IMG/VR virus record: IMGVR_UViG_3300047392_000058
Coordinates: 1-27,013 of that record
Strand: one strand, 5' to 3'
Length of the DNA stretch: 27,013 nucleotides
Origin: a virus
Made by a program: the position numbers and the translations under genes. Shown in pieces: positions 15,189 to 21,809 of this stretch. Below the pieces are notes generated by a model that worked only from the letters and a program-made list of their open reading frames with translations, was not told where the DNA came from and did not search any database. Numbering within the stretch: the stretch's first letter is position 1; each line of letters starts with the position of its first letter.

Positions 15189-15682
15189 TATTCAAACACA
15201 CCTTTAGATTGCTGAGTCCAGTTAGGGCAGTCGTACACTTCAGGGAAGGCTAACAGGAGCTGCTGAAGCATCTGATCGTTCAAGCATCGTCCATAGCCAG
15301 CAAAAGGCTTACCAGTACGCTCATCGATTTCATTGAGAGGGAACTCAACTGCGTAGTACACCTGATCTTTGATGCTGTAGCCATAGTGCTTGCTCATCTC
15401 GTCTAGGATACGGTCTAGGACTTCCATCCAAGTAGTGTCATGAGGCTCGATAATGATGGATTCCTTGACAGGTCGGACATTGCCTTCCTCGTCAATCCAC
15501 TCATGTGTCACCATCTCGAAAGCCCAGTAGTCATCATCCATGAGCTTAGGATGGTCTTCCTCCTCAACGAAGGCTACAGGTTTAGTCCATAAGGACATGA
15601 AGTGTATCTTTAAATTCTCAAACATAGTTAACTCCTTCGGTTTGTTCTTTACGATTGCATGAAAGTATTCATCAAGTGTCAT
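15188..15682 (-). CDS. Hypothetical protein with two possible starts
   Basis: A protein of 164 residues from the ATG at 15682, or 145 from the in-frame ATG at 15625. Both have good SD sites: GGAG 6 bases before 15682, and AAGGAG 6 bases before 15625. The sequence is acidic and mixed alpha/beta (DDDYWAFEMVTHEWIDEEGN), with YYAVEFPLNEIDERTGKPFA and PEVYDCPNW later. I do not recognise the family. It sits between the HNH gene and three small genes in the recombination and nucleotide block. Confidence 0.68.
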   Translation of the reverse strand: MTLDEYFHAIVKNKPKELTMFENLKIHFMSLWTKPVAFVEEEDHPKLMDDDYWAFEMVTHEWIDEEGNVRPVKESIIIEPHDTTWMEVLDRILDEMSKHYGYSIKDQVYYAVEFPLNEIDERTGKPFAGYGRCLNDQMLQQLLLAFPEVYDCPNWTQQSKGVFE

Positions 15683-15878
15683 TGAAGTCTCCGTCTACAG
15701 GATGATACACCACCCATTGTGTCTCAAAGATTCCGTTACCGTAGTCTTTAATCACTTTAGATGTCTGTATCATTCTACACCCTAGTCTAGGATGGTCAGT
15801 TACGTAAACCTTATAACACCCATCAGTCCAATCAGGATGAAATGGAGGTGGTTTATAGTGAACTACTATCTTCGCCAT
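15672..15878 (-). CDS. Small hypothetical protein (68 aa)
   Basis: Starts MAKIVVHYKPPPFHPDWTDG; the ATG at 15878 is used because the longer frame begins with TTG and lies inside the upstream gene. An A/G-rich stretch with AAGGA lies before it at a slightly long distance. The protein looks like a small beta domain (CYKVYVTDH, GIFETQWVVYHPVDGDF) with many aromatic residues. It overlaps the upstream 55-residue gene by 26 bases and the downstream gene by 11. Function unknown. Confidence 0.66.
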   Translation of the reverse strand: MAKIVVHYKPPPFHPDWTDGCYKVYVTDHPRLGCRMIQTSKVIKDYGNGIFETQWVVYHPVDGDFNDT

Positions 15879-16020
15879 GATACTTCTTTCCTTCTTCAAT
15901 GCCTCTCTCCAAGGCCGTGATGATACCTAACTGGAGAAGAGCTAGACGTTCCTCATCGCTCATGTCGAACGAATAAGTTGCGCTACCATCTTCATGTTCC
16001 TTAACCAATTTTAGATCCAT
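15853..16020 (-). CDS. Small conserved phage protein (55 aa)
   Basis: A 55-residue frame that starts in a TAATG overlap with the upstream gene and ends 26 bases inside the next. The sequence has a short beta N-terminus (MDLKLVKEHEDGSATYSFDM) and then a helix (SDEERLALLQLGIITALERG). I recall close relatives of this pattern in many phages, always of unknown function. Without it, this stretch would be an unexplained gap in the operon. Confidence 0.75.
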   Translation of the reverse strand: MDLKLVKEHEDGSATYSFDMSDEERLALLQLGIITALERGIEEGKKYHGEDSSSL

Positions 16021-16334
16021 TATGCCACCATCCAGTCAGTTTCTGATTGAATTATGAGAGACTCAGATCCATCATACTCATCTACGATAAACTTAGTCCC
16101 CTCAGCAACCCATTTTACAACTAAGCCGTCTAAACCTCCTAAGTAAGCCTTAGGATATTTTTTAACAGCTACTTGCATGATTTGATCTTCGGACTTATCG
16201 TCTTCAATCATCTGAGCTATTTCAGGATCAAAAAGCATATCAGGATACTCATCGTTCCAAGTAGACCAACCTGCTCCAAAACCTTCTGAAATAAGCACAG
16301 CTATTTTACCTTCATGGGTTAATTTTTGTACCAT
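16020..16334 (-). CDS. Hypothetical protein (104 aa), common in phages
   Basis: Starts at the ATG at 16334 (MVQKLTHEGKIAVLISEGFG), inside the end of the endonuclease I gene, overlapping it by 23 bases. The motif GFGAGWSTWNDEYPDMLFDP near the N-terminus recurs in a family of small phage proteins whose function I do not know. A basic middle part (KKYPKAYLGGLDGLVVKWV) and a beta C-terminus follow. The sequence is acidic overall. It is coupled to the downstream 55-residue gene by TAATG. Confidence 0.72.
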   Translation of the reverse strand: MVQKLTHEGKIAVLISEGFGAGWSTWNDEYPDMLFDPEIAQMIEDDKSEDQIMQVAVKKYPKAYLGGLDGLVVKWVAEGTKFIVDEYDGSESLIIQSETDWMVA

Positions 16335-16761
16335 CACTTACTCGCTTTCTACGTTCTTTAAGCCAATCTTCAGGGATTACTTTATCAGCGTACATATACC
16401 CGTTCTTGATGCACCACATAGCATACGTTGTACGAGATGCCTTACTTAGACGCTGTTTGCTATTCGAGAATACGAAACGAATGTCTAAGTGAGGATGCTG
16501 CCTCTTCACGAGTATGTGCTTCTGACGATCTAGTGCAGTGAATAGCCCTTTAGTCTCGATGATGATACCGTTGTCAAGTACGAAGTCAGGTGTGTACTGG
16601 TGTTCACTCGCTGGCTTGATGTACTTAACTTTAGTCTTCTCATACGTGAAAGGGATACCCGCTTCAGTGAGAGCATTAGCGACCTTCTCCTCTAAGCCGC
16701 TACGCCAACCATGTCTGATAGCGTTAGCTCTTACTGTGCTTGTTGTCTTACGAGTTACCAT
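16312..16761 (-). CDS. Endonuclease I, Holliday-junction resolvase (T7 gp3-like)
   Basis: 149 residues, the same length as T7 gp3. The catalytic residues appear in order with the right context: SGLEEKVANAL (Glu24), YTPDFVLDNG (Asp59) and IIIETKG (Glu69, Lys71), equivalent to T7 Glu20, Asp55, Glu65 and Lys67. The enzyme is a domain-swapped dimer that cuts branched DNA; in T7 it resolves replication intermediates and helps break down host DNA. The rest, including the basic end (WLKERRKRVSDG), fits the family. It overlaps both neighbours. Confidence 0.94.
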   Translation of the reverse strand: MVTRKTTSTVRANAIRHGWRSGLEEKVANALTEAGIPFTYEKTKVKYIKPASEHQYTPDFVLDNGIIIETKGLFTALDRQKHILVKRQHPHLDIRFVFSNSKQRLSKASRTTYAMWCIKNGYMYADKVIPEDWLKERRKRVSDGTKINP

Positions 16762-17122
16762 CTACTGCCTCATACGTCATTTCAAAGATGTCAGGCTTGC
16801 ATGGGTAGTGCTCACCCTTTACGCCGGTGATGATCCAATCAGCAGGGCAGACAATGTGACCGCCTTCAAGCGTATCAATCCAACCGTGGTTGTGCATGAT
16901 GTCGCCGCAGTGTTTGCATGGCGTCTCTCCATCCATCTCTGGCGTCCTGTAGCGACGAACCACATCACCCTCCCAATCATTGCGCTTTCGCTCCTCTGGA
17001 TAAAAAGGTCGAAGCACACCCTTTTCGTATCCTTCATGAGTCTTGCTGTAGTCCATCGGATGGTCGCCGTTCTTAAACCATTGGTTGGCTTCGATCACCA
17101 CGGGCTTCTTACGAAACTTCAT
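16748..17122 (-). CDS. Conserved phage protein with Cys/His cluster
   Basis: A 124-residue protein beginning MKFRKKPVVIEANQWFKNGD, the usual opening of a family widespread in phages and prophages. A possible zinc site is formed by CKHCGDIMHNHG plus a later HIVC. The end, PADWIITGVKGEHYPCKPDI, is also standard for the family. Its function is not known to me. It overlaps the HExxH gene by 4 bases and the endonuclease gene by 14. Confidence 0.83.
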   Translation of the reverse strand: MKFRKKPVVIEANQWFKNGDHPMDYSKTHEGYEKGVLRPFYPEERKRNDWEGDVVRRYRTPEMDGETPCKHCGDIMHNHGWIDTLEGGHIVCPADWIITGVKGEHYPCKPDIFEMTYEAVDGNS

Positions 17123-17403
17123 AGTTTAGTCCTTTCATACTGATGCAACAAAGCACCGAAGGCATCTACGAAGATCTCATCGTGCTGAGTATGTCCCATA
17201 GCAAACATGATAGCGTGGACGAGTTCATGGCAGAATGTTTGTTCGGTGAAGTTCTTGTTCATACCTGAGCGAAGATAAATCATGAATGTAGCACAATCAC
17301 ATTTACCGTACTCGCTCAAGTCCTCTACGTACTTGACTGTCCATTGACACCCAACAAGATAGAAAGATGAGGGCACGTTTGGTTTGGTGTTCTTCGTAGC
17401 CAT
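17119..17403 (-). CDS. HExxH zinc-metallopeptidase-like protein
   Basis: A 94-residue protein with beta strands (FYLVGCQWTVKYV, ATFMIYLRSG) followed by FCHELVHAIMFAMGH, an HELVH zinc-binding helix, and a C-terminal helix with Asp/Glu residues (HDEIFVDAFGALLHQY) that may supply the third ligand. This minimal layout is shared by SprT-like and ImmA/IrrE-like zincins. In SprT/SPRTN relatives the target is DNA-bound protein; in ImmA it is a repressor. No DNA-binding domain is seen here. It overlaps the exonuclease gene by 79 bases and has no clear SD, so it may depend on coupled translation. Confidence 0.78.
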   Translation of the reverse strand: MATKNTKPNVPSSFYLVGCQWTVKYVEDLSEYGKCDCATFMIYLRSGMNKNFTEQTFCHELVHAIMFAMGHTQHDEIFVDAFGALLHQYERTKL

Positions 17404-18047
17404 AGCAACATCAAGTTTTCATCGACACGAAGTTGATTACCATCGTAAGCTTTGAGACAAGCGTCATAGTATTCCCTTGCAGTTTTACAATCTTTAAGAA
17501 GCTTCTCTGCCTTCTTAGGCCCAATGCCCTTCAAGCCAATGATGTTGTCAATACGATCCCCTGTGAGCACCTGAGTGAATAAGTTACGAAGACCTTGCTC
17601 CTCAGTAACGTAGTATTCCTCATGCTTCACGAAGTTGTAGTGCCAACCAGCGACTTGATCTAGGTCTTTGTCAATGGAGACAATCCACCCACCCGTTGAA
17701 GTAGCCTCGATAGCCACTGCATCGTCTGCCTCTTGACCTTCAACCAGTTCTGCCCCTAGGCGCTGGAGATGGTTCCTGATAGCTTCGTAATGCACTGGCC
17801 TCTTAGCATCCTTCCTGTTCCCTTTGTAAGGCTCAGTGACTGCTATCTCATTGCGAAAGTTACTACGACCTGTGATGTACGCTTTGTAGTCATCACACTT
17901 CAGGTCATCGAAGACAATCTCATGAACTAACTGAGTCACACGAGCCAAACAGATAGCTTCGCTTACATCCTCAGATGCAAATCCGATTCTGTATGTAATC
18001 AAATCCGCATCTATGATTGCCAATGAAGGTTTAGAGGGAATCATCAT
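17325..18047 (-). CDS. 5'-3' exonuclease, FEN-like (T7 gp6 role)
   Basis: 240 residues from the ATG pair at 18047/18044; the longer upstream frame is a read-back into the SSB gene. Metal-binding acidic residues appear in SLAIIDADLITYR near the N-terminus, EGQEADDAVA in the middle and VSIDKDLDQVA after it, followed by the helix-hairpin-helix LTGDRIDNIIGLKGIGPKKA. The basic YKGNRK stretch matches the arch region. In T7-like phages this enzyme removes RNA primers and helps recombination and host-DNA breakdown. It overlaps the SSB gene by 17 bases. Confidence 0.92.
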   Translation of the reverse strand: MMIPSKPSLAIIDADLITYRIGFASEDVSEAICLARVTQLVHEIVFDDLKCDDYKAYITGRSNFRNEIAVTEPYKGNRKDAKRPVHYEAIRNHLQRLGAELVEGQEADDAVAIEATSTGGWIVSIDKDLDQVAGWHYNFVKHEEYYVTEEQGLRNLFTQVLTGDRIDNIIGLKGIGPKKAEKLLKDCKTAREYYDACLKAYDGNQLRVDENLMLLWLRRTPNQTCPHLSILLGVNGQSST

Positions 18048-18450
18048 CTTCAACAGTAGTCTCAGGCACGTAAGTCTTAACTTCAGTGACCATAACAGTC
18101 TTGATTGAAGGAGCATTACCGTGTTTAGCTGACATACGATGTGTGTATGAGCCAACGATAGCTACGCACTTAGAGCCGTTACCGAGAGCTTCGATAGGCA
18201 CTTCTTGGAGCTTATCGTCAGTAGGTTTGAACAAGTACTTGCTCTTAGCGACAATGAAGTTCCCCATTGCATCCTTGTGCTTGACTTTGATACCCAAGCT
18301 TGTGAGCTTAGCTGCATCGTCATCGCTGATGTTACCGATGGTGCACTCGTAGCGATCATTGTCGGTGTTGAATGCTTTGTTGAATTCAGCCATCCACTTA
18401 CTCCAGAAGAGTTCACCTTGGATTTTAACTGCTTTGAGATCTGCTGACAT
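18031..18450 (-). CDS. Single-stranded DNA-binding protein
   Basis: A 139-residue protein. The first 120 residues alternate strands rich in Lys and aromatic residues (NFIVAKSKYLFKP, KCVAIVGSYTHRM), as expected for an OB-fold. The C-terminus ends in an acidic tail (TTVEDDDSL), the hallmark of SSBs that use the tail to contact the polymerase and other partners. T7 gp2.5 ends its tail in Phe; this one ends in Leu. It lies directly before the exonuclease and after the polymerase and methyltransferase genes. AAAGGA precedes the start. Confidence 0.78.
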   Translation of the reverse strand: MSADLKAVKIQGELFWSKWMAEFNKAFNTDNDRYECTIGNISDDDAAKLTSLGIKVKHKDAMGNFIVAKSKYLFKPTDDKLQEVPIEALGNGSKCVAIVGSYTHRMSAKHGNAPSIKTVMVTEVKTYVPETTVEDDDSL

Positions 18451-18489
18451 ATACTTTCTTTTCCTTTAAAGGATTGGGCTTTCGCCACG

Positions 18490-18675
18490 TTACTGTAAAT
18501 AACTACCTTCTTGACGAGAGATAGCTTCTGCTTCATCCTCGATGTAATCTAGGGCTGCTGAGAGCACCAAGTATACCTCAAGGAGATCTAGATCATCGCT
18601 GTGCAATAGAGTGAAAGAATTCTCACCTATGTTCAGCATGATCTGAGATTTTAATTTATCTGACTTATCGATCAT
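18490..18675 (-). CDS. Small acidic hypothetical protein (61 aa)
   Basis: Starts MIDKSDKLKSQIMLNIGENS, overlapping the methyltransferase end by 11 bases. The second half is helical and acidic (HSDDLDLLEVYLVLSAALDY, then EDEAEAISRQ). No family recognised. The 39 bases after it, before the SSB start, hold the SSB ribosome-binding site. Such small acidic proteins in phage replication operons are sometimes inhibitors or DNA mimics, but nothing here shows that. Confidence 0.6.
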   Translation of the reverse strand: MIDKSDKLKSQIMLNIGENSFTLLHSDDLDLLEVYLVLSAALDYIEDEAEAISRQEGSYLQ

Positions 18676-19360
18676 TCTCTACTTTCATTATAGCTCTTCC
18701 AATGAGTTCAGGGATAAGTGGAACGACTGCGTTTCCTAGCTGTTTAAGTCTGTCCACCCTTTTGGGAACCCCATCATCCACTCGATAAAGACAGGATGAG
18801 CTTTTCCACCAATCCTTGCTGACAACGATGGAGTGTTCCTCGTAAATTCTGCGGGATAGGCTCCCTCCTTTGCTAGATGACACGTTGGGGTAGGCAATAA
18901 TCCAGACTCGATCCCTTTGATGCGGAGCGCCAATGGAAGCAGCTGAGATACAATGCCATTGTGCATCATACCCGATCTCATTGAGTGACCTGAGAACTGT
19001 TTCCAATCCTCTAGAGCGAAGCACTGAGACATTTTCGATGAGCGCATACTTTGGCTTTGTTTCGTTAATGATTCTACAGAATTCAAACCACAACCCTGAG
19101 CGTTCTCCTGCAAGGCCTTTACCTGTTCCTGCTGTGGACAAGTCTTGACAAGGGAATCCTCCGCAAACAACATCGACTGTTCCAACATCATCTCCTTTAA
19201 GAGTTTTTACATCGTCAAAAATAGGCACTGAAGGCCAATGCTTTTTTAGAACCAAACAAGCTTTCTTGTCTACTTCGCAAAAGGCTTTTGTCTGCATTCC
19301 TGCTCGTTCTAAGCCTAGGCTGAAACCGCCTACACCGCTAAAAAGATCTAAGACTTGCAT
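18665..19360 (-). CDS. DNA cytosine-C5 methyltransferase, compact
   Basis: A 231-residue enzyme that transfers methyl from S-adenosylmethionine to cytosine C5. Motif I is LDLFSGVGGFSLGLERAG (residues 4-21), motif IV GGFPCQDLS with catalytic Cys71, motif VI ENV (110), motif VIII QRDRVW (148-153), and motif X GNAVVP (210-214). Only about 35 residues (160-195) separate motifs VIII and X-proximal RVDDGVP, so the target-recognition part is very small. No partner restriction enzyme is visible, so it is probably a solitary anti-restriction or regulatory methylase. Start at 19360 is joined by TGATG to the polymerase stop. A long second frame is nested inside it. Confidence 0.92.
   Translation of the reverse strand: MQVLDLFSGVGGFSLGLERAGMQTKAFCEVDKKACLVLKKHWPSVPIFDDVKTLKGDDVGTVDVVCGGFPCQDLSTAGTGKGLAGERSGLWFEFCRIINETKPKYALIENVSVLRSRGLETVLRSLNEIGYDAQWHCISAASIGAPHQRDRVWIIAYPNVSSSKGGSLSRRIYEEHSIVVSKDWWKSSSCLYRVDDGVPKRVDRLKQLGNAVVPLIPELIGRAIMKVENDR
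18736..19191 (-). CDS. Possible overlapping gene inside the methyltransferase
   Basis: A 151-codon frame, shifted +1 within the methyltransferase gene on the same strand. AAAGGAG lies immediately before ATG ATG TTG (19191, 19188, 19185). The product has EDWKQFSGHSMRSGMMHNG, ESGLLPTPT and FIEWMMGFPKGWTDL, patterns I recall from short proteins often annotated beside C5 methyltransferases. The resemblance may be forced: GYDAQW in the main frame shares its bases with SGMMHNG, and DGVPKRVDRL shares its bases with MGFPKGWTDL. It could therefore be a true dual-coding gene or an echo of the conserved main frame. Confidence 0.4.
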   Translation of the reverse strand: MMLEQSMLFAEDSLVKTCPQQEQVKALQENAQGCGLNSVESLTKQSQSMRSSKMSQCFALEDWKQFSGHSMRSGMMHNGIVSQLLPLALRIKGIESGLLPTPTCHLAKEGAYPAEFTRNTPSLSARIGGKAHPVFIEWMMGFPKGWTDLNS

Positions 19361-21096
19361 CAATGGGTTTCCCTCCAGTTACGTCCCACCTTGTATTCCC
19401 CATCTAGAGGACAACGTAGATTATACGCTATCCCCGCTTCCTTGATTGATTGTACAGCAGCTTTGCCAACTACGTCAGCTACGTCTGGTGAACACTCTAT
19501 CTGCCACTCATCGTGAACATTTGCCACAAATTTAGCATCAATCTTGTTGCGTCTAAACTTCTCATCTAAGATCACGAGAGCCTTCTTCATAACGATTGCA
19601 CCTGCGCCCTGTAACAAACTGTTGAGTGCCGCGTGTTCACTACGAACCCAAATCTTACGACCATCAAGCCCGGGTACATAGCCCTTGCTCGCGTATATGG
19701 CGACTTTATCACGTAGACGCTTGAGCGCGGGAGTCCCTTTAAGAAAGGCATCGATAAGCTTTTGTCCATCCTTAGCACTACCACCGACAATCGAGCCAAC
19801 CTTGGAAGGCCCCGCGCCATACATCCAGCTATAGATAAACGTCTTTGCTTGATCGCGTGTCTGCAACCCCGCTGCTTTCTGGTTGATCGTATGGATGTCC
19901 GTTCCATCTTTAGACGATCCCTCACAGACTGTTTTAACATATGCTTCGTCCTTCATATAATGAGCAAGCATTCGCAGTTCCAAACCACTAGCATCTGCTC
20001 CAACTAACACATTTCCCTCTTCCACTGTCCAACATTGTCTACACTCTGGCCCGTAGGGAGATCCTGAATTTGGAATTTGCGCCATATTTGGTTTCATATG
20101 AGTAGCCCTTCCAGTCACTGCACCATTAGTAATCACACGTCCGTGTACCCTTCCGTCAGCTCCTACGACCTCTAACCAAGATTCAATCTGAGCGATACGC
20201 TTCCCTAGCATCATGTACTCAGCTATCAACTGAGCGATAGGATACTTCAGCGACATCAACACAGCTTCATCGACAATAGCCTGACCTTGCGGGTAGTTAG
20301 CTGTAGGCTCAGTGAACTTCTTAGGTTTCCACCCGAGTCCCATAAGTTTTTCACAGATTTGCTGTCTAGAGGCAGGGTTAAAAGTGATAGTCTCAGGTTT
20401 CAAAAGCTTACCTGTTTTGGAACTTATACGTTCCACTTCGTATGGAGGATATAACTCCTGCATTTTGTCATTGATGGCACTCATCTTTCCCTTGAGTTCA
20501 GCTAGTAAGCACGTAGCGTGAATGGTGTCTAGTTTGAATCCGTTCTTCTCTTGCTTGTTTATGATAGCTGCTACTTGGTGTTCCAAAACAACGCTATCAG
20601 ATGAAAACCCTTTACTATCACAATCAGAGAAAAGACGGTGGCAAAGGTCAACCAAAACACGTACATCTCTCCGGCAATAGAATTCAAGAAGCGTGTCCAA
20701 AGGCGAGTCAAAACATTCTCCTTCATAGTCTTCCCTTCTGTTCATCATCCATTGCCACGTTGCCTTGTAGTCCAGCTTCTTGACTCCGAGGGTTTGTCCC
20801 CATGCGTCTAGGCTGTGTCCTCCGTCCCTCGTTGGCTCTAGTAGCCTTGACACTACGAGTGTGTCGTATGCTTGCTTCAGTCCAATCTTGGTCTTCCAGA
20901 GCTTGTTTAAGATCGGAAAGTCGAAGGATATTCCGTTGTGAGCTGCGATCAACGTAGCGTCCTTTAAGTAATCCCAAAGTCCTGTTTGAGCTTTCCATAC
21001 CTTCACCTCTCCTGTGTCAATGTCCTGAGTTACGCACAAATGGATCGTATCGTGAGCCATGTTCGTCTCGATGTCCAGTGCAATTCTTTTGGTCAT
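19360..21096 (-). CDS. DNA polymerase, family A (T7 gp5-like)
   Basis: 578 residues. The N-terminal 3'-5' exonuclease has ALDIE (Asp8, Glu10), AAHNGISFDFPIL and YCRRD (Asp144). Polymerase motif A is GADASGLELRML (Asp368), motif B RDQAKTFIYSWMYG (Arg414, Lys418, Tyr422) and motif C VHDEW (Asp529). GAVTGRATH and GLDGRKIWVRSEHAALN are typical T7-type segments. It is 126 residues shorter than T7 gp5, and most of the difference is the missing thioredoxin-binding insertion in the thumb: only about 17 residues lie between LYPPY and ITFNPASRQQI. It copies the phage genome together with the primase-helicase and SSB. Confidence 0.96.
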   Translation of the reverse strand: MTKRIALDIETNMAHDTIHLCVTQDIDTGEVKVWKAQTGLWDYLKDATLIAAHNGISFDFPILNKLWKTKIGLKQAYDTLVVSRLLEPTRDGGHSLDAWGQTLGVKKLDYKATWQWMMNRREDYEGECFDSPLDTLLEFYCRRDVRVLVDLCHRLFSDCDSKGFSSDSVVLEHQVAAIINKQEKNGFKLDTIHATCLLAELKGKMSAINDKMQELYPPYEVERISSKTGKLLKPETITFNPASRQQICEKLMGLGWKPKKFTEPTANYPQGQAIVDEAVLMSLKYPIAQLIAEYMMLGKRIAQIESWLEVVGADGRVHGRVITNGAVTGRATHMKPNMAQIPNSGSPYGPECRQCWTVEEGNVLVGADASGLELRMLAHYMKDEAYVKTVCEGSSKDGTDIHTINQKAAGLQTRDQAKTFIYSWMYGAGPSKVGSIVGGSAKDGQKLIDAFLKGTPALKRLRDKVAIYASKGYVPGLDGRKIWVRSEHAALNSLLQGAGAIVMKKALVILDEKFRRNKIDAKFVANVHDEWQIECSPDVADVVGKAAVQSIKEAGIAYNLRCPLDGEYKVGRNWRETH

Positions 21097-21259
21097 TCTT
21101 CTCTTTCAACAATTCAGCTATTTCGATGGCGTGTAAGATGAAGCCAGCACCGTAAAGTTTTTCAAAATAAATAAAATCATTTTTACCTACTTTAATAAAC
21201 TCTTCCAGCGAAGGCCTTGGCACATCTTTAAGTTCTTCTACAGCTTCTTCGTATGTCAT
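21017..21259 (-). CDS. Small hypothetical protein overlapping polymerase start
   Basis: An 80-residue protein. ATGA overlap with the upstream membrane-protein gene supports the start (MTYEEAVEELKDVPRPSLEE). The first 52 residues are a plausible helical domain (DFIYFEKLYGAGFILHAIEI, then AELLKEKND). The last 25 lie over the polymerase start and are probably constrained by it (CTGHRDEHGSRYDPF). Function unknown. Confidence 0.62.
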   Translation of the reverse strand: MTYEEAVEELKDVPRPSLEEFIKVGKNDFIYFEKLYGAGFILHAIEIAELLKEKNDQKNCTGHRDEHGSRYDPFVRNSGH

Positions 21260-21402
21260 TTCAAATTTAGGAACAAGCCTACCTGTGCAATAGCGTATCC
21301 AATCCAGATAGCCATGTTTGAGTACTCACCTTTGAGTCCCTGTAGCGTACCAACTATAGCATAACCGATACCTGTGCTACCTACGATAATCATTTCAATC
21401 AT
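21256..21402 (-). CDS. Small two-span membrane protein (48 aa)
   Basis: The start at 21402 follows AGGAG by 8 bases; the longer frame upstream runs back into the previous gene. Two hydrophobic segments (EMIIVGSTGIGYAIVGTLQG, and MAIWIGYAIAQVGLFLNL) are separated by GLKGEYSN. It could alter the host membrane during early infection or act as an accessory holin-like protein, but nothing supports a definite role. It overlaps its upstream neighbour by 8 bases and its downstream neighbour by 4. Confidence 0.68.
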   Translation of the reverse strand: MIEMIIVGSTGIGYAIVGTLQGLKGEYSNMAIWIGYAIAQVGLFLNLK

Positions 21403-21568
21403 TACGAAGCTCCTGATATTTGATTTCGTACCAATGTGTTTCTTTTCCTTTTCTGGCCCACCCAAAGCGAGTCTTTAAAACAGGATAATAAAACATAGGA
21501 TGATTGCACACTTCTGATTCCTGAACATGAATATTATTTTCGAGGTCTTCCGCCATTTCATTGAGCAT
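21395..21568 (-). CDS. Small hypothetical protein (57 aa)
   Basis: The ATG at 21568 (MLNEMAEDLENNIHVQESEV) follows AAAGG by 8 bases; the TTG at 21583 is a poorer start. The second half is basic and aromatic (NHPMFYYPVLKTRFGWARKG, ending YEIKYQELRND), suggesting a small beta domain. It overlaps the upstream gene by 11 bases. No family recognised. Confidence 0.6.
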   Translation of the reverse strand: MLNEMAEDLENNIHVQESEVCNHPMFYYPVLKTRFGWARKGKETHWYEIKYQELRND

Positions 21569-21809
21569 CTTTAAACCTTTCAATCAATTTATTAGAAAAG
21601 TAACCACCAACAAAAGCCCCACCAGAAAAGTCCATAGCTTGAGCACTGTCTTCAGCACAGGCTTTTACACACTCTTTTATTTGTTCAGCTGCTATTAGTT
21701 TAGCAAACTTAACAATCTGATATACACCGAACAGATTAGGTGTTGATGTTGCGTCTAGTGGAGTATTGCTCACCTGCCTAGCCATCTCAATGATTTCATC
21801 TTGTGTCAC
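21558..21809 (-). CDS. Small phage protein (83 aa), GTG start
   Basis: Starts at GTG 21809 in a GTGA overlap with the primase-helicase stop, with GGAGG 5 bases before it. The opening TQDEIIEMARQVSN and the middle YQIVKFAKLIAAEQIKECVK are a pattern I recall from many short phage proteins of unknown function, often in several copies per genome. The C-terminus has a glycine-rich turn (FSGGAFVGGYFSNKLIERFK). Confidence 0.7.
   Translation of the reverse strand: MTQDEIIEMARQVSNTPLDATSTPNLFGVYQIVKFAKLIAAEQIKECVKACAEDSAQAMDFSGGAFVGGYFSNKLIERFKDAQ

Noticed and set aside
16538-17143. 201-codon + strand frame
   Set aside because: It lies antisense to endonuclease I and the Cys/His protein, both strongly supported, and its sequence is a hydrophobic shadow with no SD.
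20723-20998. 91-codon - strand frame inside the polymerase gene
   Set aside because: Unlike the methyltransferase overlap, it has no SD and no resemblance to a known family, and lies over the conserved exonuclease domain.
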